From NCBI GenBank assembly GCA_049510975.1, contig JBEKYM010000012.1:1-64000 (forward strand): a stretch of DNA of 64,000 bases, read 5' to 3'. The notes below the pieces were generated by a model that ran no database searches, had not been told where the DNA came from, and worked only from the letters and a program-made list of their open reading frames with translations. Below are positions 42,529 through 50,087 of this stretch, piece after piece. Position 1 is the first letter of the stretch; every line of letters begins with the position of its first letter. The DNA is from JAKACA01 sp049510975 (GTDB lineage Bacteria; Actinomycetota; Acidimicrobiia; Acidimicrobiales; Bog-793). Position numbers and translations under genes: made by a program.

Positions 42529-43152
42529 TCAGCCCCAGAGCGCCAGCAGTTCGGCAGTAGTCGTCAGGTAGGCGAGGTAGCCGATGGTGTGCTCGAGCAT
42601 GGCGGCGCCGTAGTCCGCAGGCGTTCCGGCGACAGCGTCTCTCGGCACGCAGGCGAAGTAGCCCCGGTTGACGGCATCCATGACGAGATTCGGAATGGCG
42701 ACATTCAGCGACACCCCCACCGCCACGATCGTCGAGACGCCGAGGTTCCGCAGCACGGCGTCAAGCCCGGTGTCGTGCATGGGCGACATGCCGTGCAGCC
42801 TCGTGAGCACGATGTCGCTCGGCGCGACGCCGATCTGCGAGACCACCTCTGCTCCCGCCTGTGGATCGGGTTGGATACCGCCTTGCTCGAGGCGGCGTTT
42901 CAGACCGGCCGAAAGCCTCGTGTTGGTGTTGGCGCCGCGGCCATCGCTCCGCGCGATGGCAGTGGCGTGGACGACCTGCACTCCGGACCGGCGGGCGGCC
43001 TCGGCCAGCCGAGCGATGTTGCCCACGGCTTGGCCTGCTGCGTCGGCGAGCATCGGAAGCCGCGACAAGTCGCCGACGACGTCGCGCTGGCATTCCGAGA
43101 TCACGAGCGCGGCTCGCTCCGGGTCGACGAGATGGCTCCAGTCCACGGGCAT
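42529..43152 (-). CDS. Isochorismatase-fold cysteine hydrolase homologue lacking the catalytic cysteine
   Basis: A 207-residue protein of the isochorismatase/nicotinamidase fold: AALVISECQRDVVGD (position of the usual catalytic Asp), VLTRLHGMSPMHDTGLDAVL and STIVAVGVSLNVAIPNLVMD, then AVNRGYFACVPRDAVAG. In active members the last block reads like TDVCV and the cysteine is the nucleophile. Here the aligned residue is alanine (LNVAI), the N-terminal aspartate aligns with Glu, and the lysine position is Arg. It is therefore probably non-hydrolytic or uses other chemistry. It is divergent from the Tam-VOC gene. Confidence 0.82.
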   Translation of the reverse strand: MPVDWSHLVDPERAALVISECQRDVVGDLSRLPMLADAAGQAVGNIARLAEAARRSGVQVVHATAIARSDGRGANTNTRLSAGLKRRLEQGGIQPDPQAGAEVVSQIGVAPSDIVLTRLHGMSPMHDTGLDAVLRNLGVSTIVAVGVSLNVAIPNLVMDAVNRGYFACVPRDAVAGTPADYGAAMLEHTIGYLAYLTTTAELLALWG

Positions 43153-43208
43153 GCCGAAGGCTATCGAGGGCGACCCGCCTTGACAGCCGGCGGCCGCTCC
43201 TCCACACT

Positions 43209-43226
43209 TATCTCGACATCAAGATA
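43209..43226. promoter_or_regulatory. MarR-type palindrome in front of the Tam-VOC gene
   Basis: TATCTCGACATCAAGATA is an 18-bp imperfect palindrome (7 of 9 pairs) in an A/T-rich pocket. It ends four bases before the GGAGGGA ribosome binding site of the Tam-VOC gene. Its form resembles operators of the MarR branch that includes TamR, known to control trans-aconitate methyltransferase genes in Streptomyces. The regulator gene is not in the window. Confidence 0.55.
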
Positions 43227-43239
43227 TCTTGGAGGGACG

Positions 43240-44433
43240 ATGGGACCGGAAGCGCCGACCGAGACCAGCGGCGCAGCCGCTCCAGTCTGGGATCCACAGC
43301 AGTACGAGCAGTTCGGGACGGAACGCTCGCAGCCGTTCACCGATCTGATGAGCCGCATCGAACTGCCGGGGGCGCGCCGCATCGCCGACCTCGGCTGCGG
43401 TACCGGGTCGCTGACCGAGGATCTGGCGAGGCGGTGGCCGGCGGCCACAGTCGTCGGCGTCGACAGCTCGCCCGACATGTTGGAGTCGGCGCGCCGCCGT
43501 CAGATCGCTGGCCGCTTGGACTTCGTGCTCGGCGACCTGCGCGACTGGGAGCCCGATGAGCCGCTCGACCTTCTCGTCTCCAACGCCACGTTGCAGTGGG
43601 TTCCTGACCACCTGGCCGTGATCACCCGGCTCGCATCGTTCCTGGCGCCCGGCGGAGTACTCGCGCTGCAGGTCCCTGGAAACTTCGGCGAACCGACCCA
43701 CCGCCTCCTCGCCGGCATCGTGGAGTCGCCTCCATGGAGCGAGCTGTTGACCGGTGAGCTGGCGTCACCGGGATCCCATGACCCGGAGACCTATCTCGCC
43801 GTCCTGCTCGGCGCCGGTCTGCAGACGACTGCCTGGGAGACGACGTACTGCCAGCTGCTGCAGGGTCCAGACGCCGTGCTCGAGTGGATGAAGGGCACTG
43901 CCCTGCGTCCCGTCCTCACGGCGCTCGCGGCAGAGCACCATGGACGCTTCCTCGCCGAGTACGGCGCCCTCCTGCGCGAGGCCTACCCCGCAGGCGAGTA
44001 CGGCACGGTGCTCCCGTACCGCCGTGTCTTCGCCGTCGGGCATCGCCCTGGCTCCAGCCAGCCGACTGCCATTGCCGGTCTCGATCACGCCCAGCTGGCT
44101 ATGCCGGCGGGTGAGGAGAAGGCGGCGTTGGGTTTCTACAGCGGTGTGCTCGGCATGGTCGAGGTGCCGAAGCCTCCGGTGCTGGCGGCCCGAGGCGGGT
44201 GCTGGTTCAACGGGCACCGGACCGAGGTGCATCTCGGCGTCGAAGCGGAGTTTCGGCCGGCGCAAAAGGCCCACATCGGTCTCGCCGTCACCGACGTGGA
44301 CGCCATGGCAGAGCGAGTGGCGGTTGGTGGCGGTCGAGTGACCTGGGACGACGAGCTCGCACCGAGGCGCCGCTTCTTCACCGACGATCCGTTCGGCAAC
44401 CGACTCGAGATTCTCGGACCGGCGGTCGAGTGA
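43240..44433 (+). CDS. Trans-aconitate methyltransferase-like protein fused to a VOC/glyoxalase domain
   Basis: This 397-residue protein has two domains. Residues about 15-270 match Tam: VWDPQQYEQFGTERSQPF, RIADLGCGTGSLTEDLARRW, GVDSSPDMLESARRR, NATLQWVPDHLAVI and ALQVPGNFGEPTHRLL. Residues about 280-397 form a vicinal-oxygen-chelate domain: AGLDHAQLAMPAGEEKAALG, FYSGVLGMVEVPKPPVL, HLGVEAEF and FFTDDPFGNRLEILGPAVE. Tam methylates trans-aconitate, an aconitase inhibitor; the fused VOC domain is unusual and may act on the same or a related ligand. GGAGGGA precedes the ATG, and an operator-like palindrome lies immediately upstream. Confidence 0.87.
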   Translation: MGPEAPTETSGAAAPVWDPQQYEQFGTERSQPFTDLMSRIELPGARRIADLGCGTGSLTEDLARRWPAATVVGVDSSPDMLESARRRQIAGRLDFVLGDLRDWEPDEPLDLLVSNATLQWVPDHLAVITRLASFLAPGGVLALQVPGNFGEPTHRLLAGIVESPPWSELLTGELASPGSHDPETYLAVLLGAGLQTTAWETTYCQLLQGPDAVLEWMKGTALRPVLTALAAEHHGRFLAEYGALLREAYPAGEYGTVLPYRRVFAVGHRPGSSQPTAIAGLDHAQLAMPAGEEKAALGFYSGVLGMVEVPKPPVLAARGGCWFNGHRTEVHLGVEAEFRPAQKAHIGLAVTDVDAMAERVAVGGGRVTWDDELAPRRRFFTDDPFGNRLEILGPAVE

Positions 44434-44487
44434 ACGGATCCTGGCCTCGCTGGACGCGAGACTGCAGGCAACGAGAAAGGGGTCGGC

Positions 44488-44907
44488 ATGGCCGAGGAGC
44501 GTTCGACACCAGGACCAGTCGCTGATCTGCTGCAGTCCTTTCAGCACATGGCCTCACTGATCACTCAGGCAGCCGCCGACGCCGCCCAGGCGGCCGCCGC
44601 CGCGGGCGCGCACGTGACCCCGGACTTTCTCGCCGGCCCGCTGGGCGAGCTTGCCGAAGGAGTCGCCGGCCTGTCCGAGACCCTGACCGGCCCGCTCCAC
44701 AAGCTTCTCGAGGAACAGCAACGGCTCGCCGTTCTCATGTCGGAATGGTCCGAACAGCACCGCAAGATGTCCGAGCAGGTGGCCGCCTGGGCCGAGGAGT
44801 ACCGCCGGATGACCGAGCAGATGCAACGAATCGTCAAGCCGCTGCTCGAGCAGACCGAAGGCATGGCGAGGACGAGCCGGATCTTCGTGGAGGAGCTCCG
44901 CCGTTAG
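44488..44907 (+). CDS. Alanine-rich coiled-coil protein of unknown function
   Basis: A 139-residue soluble protein preceded by GAAAGGGG. It is almost entirely helical: an Ala-rich amphipathic stretch (ITQAAADAAQAAAAAGAHV), then a long coiled coil from about residue 70 (LLEEQQRLAVLMSEWSEQHR, MSEQVAAWAEEYRRMTEQMQ). No signal peptide or membrane helix is seen. The composition resembles phasins (polyhydroxyalkanoate granule coats), but there is no diagnostic motif and I do not assign a function. Confidence 0.75.
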   Translation: MAEERSTPGPVADLLQSFQHMASLITQAAADAAQAAAAAGAHVTPDFLAGPLGELAEGVAGLSETLTGPLHKLLEEQQRLAVLMSEWSEQHRKMSEQVAAWAEEYRRMTEQMQRIVKPLLEQTEGMARTSRIFVEELRR

Positions 44908-44934
44908 GGCGGCAACACCCTTCAACCCAGGCGG

Positions 44935-46011
44935 TCAACCCAGGCGGTGGCGGATCCACCAGAGGCAGGCGCCGGCGAGGACGAGGCCCAAGCCGACGAA
45001 GACCGCTGCCTCGTACCACTGGAACGGCCAGTAGCGAGTGGCCGGCTGATAGGTCAACAGTTCCCGCAGGTGGAAGTCGGCGACGCAGGTTTGCGTGGCC
45101 TTGGCGAGGGCGCTGCTTGACAGCCCGCGATCACCTCCGACCCCCGGGACGGGAAATCTGTTGGGACATACGCCGTAGCCCTGGAACGTCACCCTTCCGT
45201 TCTGGCCGAAACTGAAGCCGATGTTGCCGTTCGCTCCGATCCCACCGTTCTCGCCGATCACATGACCGGCGGCGTTGACGGTCTGGTCCGAGATGACCCA
45301 GTCGTTCGGCTTGAGGATGCCGGCGCCGAGGGGTGCCGGACCGTTGCCGAGCGAGAGCTGTAACGGTGCACTGAGGCGGGCGGGCGCCTCGAGCCTCGGG
45401 CGGAGCCAGAACGTGACGGCGAAGCGGGCGCCGATGAACGCGACGATCGTCGTCACCATGGCAGGCAGCGTCCGGCGGATGAGGAGCCCGGCGGTGACGC
45501 CGAGAGCAAAGGCGAAGGCGGCGTAGCCGACCGGGACGATACCGCGTTCGCCGAAAGCGCCCGGCGAGAACCGGTTCGGGTTCGCGAGGTCGAAGGGGCT
45601 CGACCACCACGTCACCATGAGGCTCACCAGGCCGGCGACGGCCATGCTGGCCAAGCCGACGATGGCGAGTTTGATGGCCAGCCACTTGCTGCGGCTGATG
45701 CTCTGGGTCCAGGCGAGCCGGAAGGTGCCGGTCTCGAGCTCGCGAGCCACGAGTGGCGCGCCCCAGAAGATGCCGAGAATGGCTGGCAGCGCGACAACGA
45801 CGAGGCTGAGCTGCTGCAAGAGGCGATCCCGCCCGAGGAAGAAATTCGTGGCCGCCGAGCAATCACCCTTGGATGCGCAGTTGGCGACGGTGGTGTTGTA
45901 GAGATGAACGAGATGTGGTCCGGTGAGAGCCAGGATGGCGGCAAGCACCACGAGCACACCGGCACTGACGAAGGCTTGGGTACGGAACTGCCTCCACGTG
46001 AGCCGGATCAT
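44935..46011 (-). CDS. ABC-2-type permease (second of two paralogues)
   Basis: A 358-residue membrane protein with about six transmembrane helices. It starts MIRLTWRQFRTQAFVSAGVL and includes the shared block GAPLVARELETGTFRLAWTQ. A large extracytoplasmic loop (about residues 210-320) contains cysteines and a Gly/Asn-rich stretch (GENGGIGANGNIGFSFGQNG). The C-terminal helix is FVGLGLVLAGACLWWI with a basic end. It is strongly similar over most of its length to the next gene upstream, so the pair arose by duplication. The ATG overlaps that gene's stop (ATGA). Confidence 0.88.
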   Translation of the reverse strand: MIRLTWRQFRTQAFVSAGVLVVLAAILALTGPHLVHLYNTTVANCASKGDCSAATNFFLGRDRLLQQLSLVVVALPAILGIFWGAPLVARELETGTFRLAWTQSISRSKWLAIKLAIVGLASMAVAGLVSLMVTWWSSPFDLANPNRFSPGAFGERGIVPVGYAAFAFALGVTAGLLIRRTLPAMVTTIVAFIGARFAVTFWLRPRLEAPARLSAPLQLSLGNGPAPLGAGILKPNDWVISDQTVNAAGHVIGENGGIGANGNIGFSFGQNGRVTFQGYGVCPNRFPVPGVGGDRGLSSSALAKATQTCVADFHLRELLTYQPATRYWPFQWYEAAVFVGLGLVLAGACLWWIRHRLG

Positions 46012-47009
46012 ACGAGCCGCCGGCGGAGCCACCAGAAGCAGAAGGCGCCGAGGAGGAGGGCGAGCGCTACGAAACAGGCCGTTTCGTACCATTGGAAAGC
46101 CCAGTAGCGGCTGGGGGGTTGGTAGGACGCCACATCCCGGTACTGCGCCAAACAGTGCTGAAAGGCTGCCTTCGTGGCGGCCGCGCTCGGAGGCCGCGAA
46201 CCGCGCCGCACTCTGACACCGAAGCAGCCGATTTGGCTGGGGGTGACGGATTGGCCGGCGCCATTGACCAGGCCCCCCGAAACAACCCAAGCGCCCCGTG
46301 GTATGCCGGGACAGCCGGACCCGTTGCAGATGGAGATGGCTCCCTCGTGTGCGCGGAGCTTCTGGCTGAACCTGAGCGGCGTGGCGAAGAGCGGGCGCAC
46401 CCACTGCTGGAAGGCCAGCCGGGCGCCGACGAAGGCGACGAGCGTGGCCGCCATCGCCGGCAGGGTCCGGCGAATGAGGAGCCCGGCAGCCACTCCGAGT
46501 GCGAAGGCGAAGGCGGCGTAGCCGATGGGTGCGATGCCGCGCTCGCCGAACAGCCCGGTACTGAAGCGGTTCATGTTCACGTTGTCGATCGGGCTCGCCC
46601 ACCACGTCAACATGAGGCTGAGGAGCCCTGCCGCTGCCATGGCGGCGAGACCGACGACACCGAGCTTGACGGCCAGCCATCGACCGCGGCTGACGCTCTG
46701 GGTCCAGGCGAGCCGGAACGTGCCCGTCTCGAGCTCTCGGGCGACGAGGGGCGCTCCCCAGAAGATGCCGATCAGCATCGGAGCAACCGTGAGGACCGTA
46801 CTGAGCTGTTGCAGATATCGAAAGGCGTTGGTGACCGGGCTGAACGAGCACGCCAAGCCCGGTCGTCGAATGCGGGTGCACTCGGCAGCGGTGCCGTAGA
46901 TGTCCGCAAGCCGCGGGCCAGTCACCGCCAGCACGACGGCGATGATCCCGAGCACCCCGAAGACCACGAAAGCCTGGGTGCGGAACTGGCGCCAAGTGAG
47001 CTGGATCAC
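46008..47009 (-). CDS. ABC-2-type permease (first of two paralogues)
   Basis: A 333-residue permease starting VIQLTWRQFRTQAFVVFGVL at a GTG that overlaps the ATPase stop (GTGA). It has the same GAPLVARELETGTFRLAWTQ block, transmembrane pattern and C-terminal YWAFQWYETACFVALALLLG as its downstream paralogue. The external loop is shorter and differs in sequence (RAHEGAISICNGSGCPGIPR). The two probably form a heterodimeric channel with the ATPase, a layout common for YtrA-regulated exporters. Confidence 0.88.
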   Translation of the reverse strand: MIQLTWRQFRTQAFVVFGVLGIIAVVLAVTGPRLADIYGTAAECTRIRRPGLACSFSPVTNAFRYLQQLSTVLTVAPMLIGIFWGAPLVARELETGTFRLAWTQSVSRGRWLAVKLGVVGLAAMAAAGLLSLMLTWWASPIDNVNMNRFSTGLFGERGIAPIGYAAFAFALGVAAGLLIRRTLPAMAATLVAFVGARLAFQQWVRPLFATPLRFSQKLRAHEGAISICNGSGCPGIPRGAWVVSGGLVNGAGQSVTPSQIGCFGVRVRRGSRPPSAAATKAAFQHCLAQYRDVASYQPPSRYWAFQWYETACFVALALLLGAFCFWWLRRRLV

Positions 47010-47902
47010 CGCAGGACGCTCAGACTGGACCGGCGAACGTTGCCGGCGTCTCGAGCCTGACTCATGTAGGCGAGCACGACGTCTTCGAGGCTCACCTGGC
47101 TGACGGTCCAAGCCGGGTCGAAGATCGGCCCGTCGCTGCGGACGACGAAAGTGCTCTGCACGTCGGTGTGGCTCTCCTCGATGACCTCCTGGTTGGAGGG
47201 CAGGCTGCACGGATCGCGGCGAGGGCCGGACAGGCGGTGATGCGTGGCGAGCAGCTCGTCGACTTCGCCGGTCACGCGCACTCGCGAGGCCACAAGGACG
47301 ATGAGGTAGTCGCAGACTCGCTCGAGGTCGCCGACGAGGTGCGACGAGAGCACCACGCTGAGCTCATGCTCGCTGACCGCTTCCATGAGGTGCTGAAGGA
47401 ACTCGCGGCGTGCGAGCGGGTCGAGGCTGGCGACCGGCTCGTCGAGCAGCAGCAGTTGGGGGCGTTTTGCGATCGCAAGCGTGAGCGCCAGCTGGGCGCG
47501 CTGACCACCCGAGAGCTTTCCGGCACGCTGCTTTCGATCGAGGCCGAGCTGCTCGATGCGGCGACTCGCCAGATCGCTGTCCCAACCGGGGTTGAGCCAA
47601 GCACCGAGATGAAGGTGATCTGCGACTGACAGGCCCGAATACGTCGGCGTGTCCTGAGCGACGAAACCGACCCGTCCGAGCTGCGCCGGGCTCTCCGCCG
47701 GGCGGCCGCCGAGGACGGAGATCGTGCCCGCCGTCGGTTGCAGCAGGCCTACGGCAAGCTGCAACAACGTCGTCTTGCCGGCGCCGTTCGGCCCGACGAG
47801 CCCGACCACTCGGCCGGCGGGGATCGCGAGCGTGCAGTCGCTCAGTGCCCAACGCCGTCCGTACTGCTTGCCGAGACCGGTCGCCTCCAGGACGGCGGTC
47901 AC
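47006..47902 (-). CDS. ABC transporter ATP-binding protein
   Basis: A 298-residue ATPase: Walker A VGLVGPNGAGKTTLLQLAVG, Q-loop VGFVAQDTPTYSGLS, signature KLSGGQRAQLALTLAIAKRP, Walker B LLLLDEPVASLDPLARREFL and the H-loop SVVLSSHLVGDLE. A C-terminal extension of about 80 residues follows, typical of ABC-2 antibiotic/lipid-type exporters. It overlaps the GntR gene upstream by four bases, giving a four-gene operon regulator-ATPase-permease-permease. Confidence 0.93.
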   Translation of the reverse strand: MTAVLEATGLGKQYGRRWALSDCTLAIPAGRVVGLVGPNGAGKTTLLQLAVGLLQPTAGTISVLGGRPAESPAQLGRVGFVAQDTPTYSGLSVADHLHLGAWLNPGWDSDLASRRIEQLGLDRKQRAGKLSGGQRAQLALTLAIAKRPQLLLLDEPVASLDPLARREFLQHLMEAVSEHELSVVLSSHLVGDLERVCDYLIVLVASRVRVTGEVDELLATHHRLSGPRRDPCSLPSNQEVIEESHTDVQSTFVVRSDGPIFDPAWTVSQVSLEDVVLAYMSQARDAGNVRRSSLSVLR

Positions 47903-48306
47903 GCTACGCCCTGTTCAACGGCGGCCCGAAAGGAGTCTCGGAACAGCGCCTCGATGCTCTCGTCGTCAAGCCCGGCGCGGCGGGCCTTTGCGAACCACCG
48001 CAGCAGGTCCTGGCGGAGCGGGCCATGGGCGGCGAGCGACCCGTCGCTGAGCGTCTTGACGACGAAGGTCCCGACGCCCGGGCGAGCGGCCACGAGGCCG
48101 TCGTGCTCGAGCTCGCGGTACGCCTTGAGGACGGTGTTGGGGTTGATGGCGAGGCGCCCGACGACGTCCTTCACGGTCGGCAGCTGGTCGCCTTCGTGCA
48201 GCAGACCCAACCGCAGGGCGTGGCGCACCTGGTGGACCAGCTGCAGGTAGGGCGAGACGCCGGAGCGCGTGTCCAGATGGAACTCGATCACGTTGCCTCT
48301 ATTCAT
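47899..48306 (-). CDS. GntR-family regulator, YtrA subfamily
   Basis: A 135-residue protein. The winged helix reads PYLQLVHQVRHALRLGLLHE, GDQLPTVKDVVGRLAINPNT and VLKAYRELEHDGLVAARPGV, with a short helical C-terminus as in YtrA. Such regulators repress the ABC transporter encoded behind them, often in response to cell-envelope stress. The operator-like ATCTAG-N4-CTAGAT overlaps its own start codon (48305-48320). The transcript may be almost leaderless. Confidence 0.92.
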   Translation of the reverse strand: MNRGNVIEFHLDTRSGVSPYLQLVHQVRHALRLGLLHEGDQLPTVKDVVGRLAINPNTVLKAYRELEHDGLVAARPGVGTFVVKTLSDGSLAAHGPLRQDLLRWFAKARRAGLDDESIEALFRDSFRAAVEQGVA

Positions 48307-48325
48307 CTAGGAAGCTAGATAAATA
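48305..48325 (-). promoter_or_regulatory. Autoregulatory operator and -10 of the YtrA-type operon
   Basis: ATCTAG-GAAG-CTAGAT (48305-48320) is a perfect 6-bp inverted repeat that overlaps the ATG (48304-48306). On the minus strand TATTTAT (48319-48325) lies 12 nt upstream of the ATG and is a good -10. A repressor at the palindrome would sit on the transcription start. This A/T-rich patch stands out in the high-GC surroundings. Confidence 0.65.
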
Positions 48326-48391
48326 TGCTCCTGTTCTTCAGACATGTCAAATCGATGTCTGACTCGCCCGGAGCCGGCGCCTCTGCCCGGC

Positions 48392-49792
48392 TCAGGACGC
48401 GCCGGCGAGGGGCCCTGAGGCGTTTTGGGCGCGTAGGTCCCTGACGGCGTCCCCGATCGCTCGGTGGAACGTCGGGTACGCAAGGATCATCGAGTCGAGG
48501 CTCTCGATGGGGACCCGAGCGTGCACGGCGAGGGCAAGGACACCGAGCACCTCGCCGCCGCTCGGGCCGGCGGAGGTGGCCCCCACGAGGACGTGGTTGT
48601 CGGCGTCCTCGACGAGCTTGATGAAACCCTCGTTGCCCGCCTTGTGGATCCAGCCGCGAGTCGACGAGGGCAAGGGCGTGAACCCGGTGCGTACGCGCAC
48701 TCCGGCGGTGAGGGCGGCTTCATGGCTCAGCCCGACCGATCCGATCTCGGGGTCGGTGAAAGTGACCCGCGGTACCGCCCGGTAATCGGCGGCGTGACCT
48801 CTCCGACCGAGGATGTCGTTCACGGCGATGTCGGCCTGGTACATCGCCATGTGCGTGAACAAGCCCTTGCCGGTCACGTCCCCGACCGCCCACACGCCTG
48901 GCGCTGCCCGCATGCGATCGTCGACGTCGATCCACCTCGAGGAACTGTCGAGGCCGAGGGCTCCGAGACCGAGGGCGGCAAACGCCGTCCGGCGACCGGT
49001 GGCAACGAGCAACCGATGACCGTTGATCTCACTGCCGTCGGCCAGTTGGAGCGTGAGCAGGGGTCCGTTCTGACGCGCGCCTGTGACGGCGTGGTCGGTG
49101 CGCACCTCGATGCCTTCAGCGGTGAAGACAGCTTCAATCAGCTCGGAGGCTTCCGGCTCCTCCATCGGCACGATGCGGGGGGCGCCCTCGACAACGGTCA
49201 CCTGGCAGCCGAAGCGCGCGAAGACCTGGGCGAGCTCGAGACCGATGGCTCCGCCGCCGAGCACGAGGAGCGACTCCGGCACCTCCTCGGTCTTGATGGC
49301 GTCCCGGTTGGTCCAATAGGGCAGCCCGTTCAGCCCAGGGACGGGCGGGATGACGGGAACGGTTCCGGTGGCCACGACGATGCCCTGGCTCGCCTCGATC
49401 TCGAGGTCGCCTACGGTGACACGGCCCGGACCCGAGACGACCCCTTCACCGCGGACAAAACGCCCGCCTTTCGTGACGAACCGGTCCACCGCGACGGAGT
49501 CGTCCCAGGTGTCGGTCGCCTCTTCGCGGATACGCCGGGCGACGGGGGTCCAATCCGCCTGCACGGTGGAGTGGCCGGCCATGGTGTCGGCGCGGCGCGC
49601 CTCGGCCAGCAGGTTGGCAGCGCGGATCATCATCTTCGACGGCACGCATCCCCAGTACGGGCACTCCCCGCCGACGAGCTCCTTCTCGATGCCGACAACG
49701 GAGAGGCCGGCCTCGGCCAGCCGGCCGGCAACCTCCTCGCCACCCGGGCCTAGCCCGATGACCACCACGTCCGCACGTTCCCGACTCGGCAC
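48392..49792 (-). CDS. FAD-dependent pyridine nucleotide-disulfide oxidoreductase (dihydrolipoamide/mercuric reductase type)
   Basis: A 466-residue flavoprotein. The FAD motif is VVVIGLGPGGEEVAGRLAEA, and the redox-active pair is in GGECPYWGCVPSKMMIRAA. The NAD motif is LLVLGGGAIGLELAQVFARF and the FAD ribityl motif VWAVGDVTGKGLFTHMAMYQ. The C-terminal interface histidine lies in AYPTFHRAIGDAVRD. The EC-PYW-GC variant resembles mercuric-reductase-like proteins rather than classical lipoamide dehydrogenase. The GTG start at 49792 has AGAGGA five bases upstream. It could serve as E3 for the E1/E2 operon, but nothing links them directly. The 295-nt gap to the next gene holds no gene I can see. 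Confidence 0.88.
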   Translation of the reverse strand: MPSRERADVVVIGLGPGGEEVAGRLAEAGLSVVGIEKELVGGECPYWGCVPSKMMIRAANLLAEARRADTMAGHSTVQADWTPVARRIREEATDTWDDSVAVDRFVTKGGRFVRGEGVVSGPGRVTVGDLEIEASQGIVVATGTVPVIPPVPGLNGLPYWTNRDAIKTEEVPESLLVLGGGAIGLELAQVFARFGCQVTVVEGAPRIVPMEEPEASELIEAVFTAEGIEVRTDHAVTGARQNGPLLTLQLADGSEINGHRLLVATGRRTAFAALGLGALGLDSSSRWIDVDDRMRAAPGVWAVGDVTGKGLFTHMAMYQADIAVNDILGRRGHAADYRAVPRVTFTDPEIGSVGLSHEAALTAGVRVRTGFTPLPSSTRGWIHKAGNEGFIKLVEDADNHVLVGATSAGPSGGEVLGVLALAVHARVPIESLDSMILAYPTFHRAIGDAVRDLRAQNASGPLAGAS

Positions 49793-50087
49793 GGCAGTCC
49801 TCTCTATGTCTCTGTATCGCCTGGGTTGGGTCTCAGCTGTGTTCCGTCGCAGCCCTGTTCTGTCGCGGCTCCCGCACAACCCGGTCTCGGCTCTGGGGGT
49901 GCCTTCGCGATCGGGGCCACCGTACAACGGTCTCCACGCTGTGGCCCAGGGCGGCGTCTTTGCCCGGCGGCGGCCGAGGCGAGTCCGAGGCGCGGCCTTC
50001 CAGTGCCGTGCCTCGTTGACAGTCCAAGAGGGTCGTGCGAGTGTGGCGATGCCAATCGCAGCACGCAGGCGGCAGGAGGGGGCGTTC

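Noticed and set aside
48392..49792. E3 subunit of the E1/E2 complex
   Set aside because: Family motifs are closer to mercuric-reductase-like proteins and the gene is 18 kb away; the role is left open.
49793..50087. Small gene in the 295-nt gap between the disulfide reductase and the ureidopropionase
   Set aside because: Short frames there lack a ribosome binding site or recognisable features; only weak direct repeats around tgttccgtcgcagcc are visible.
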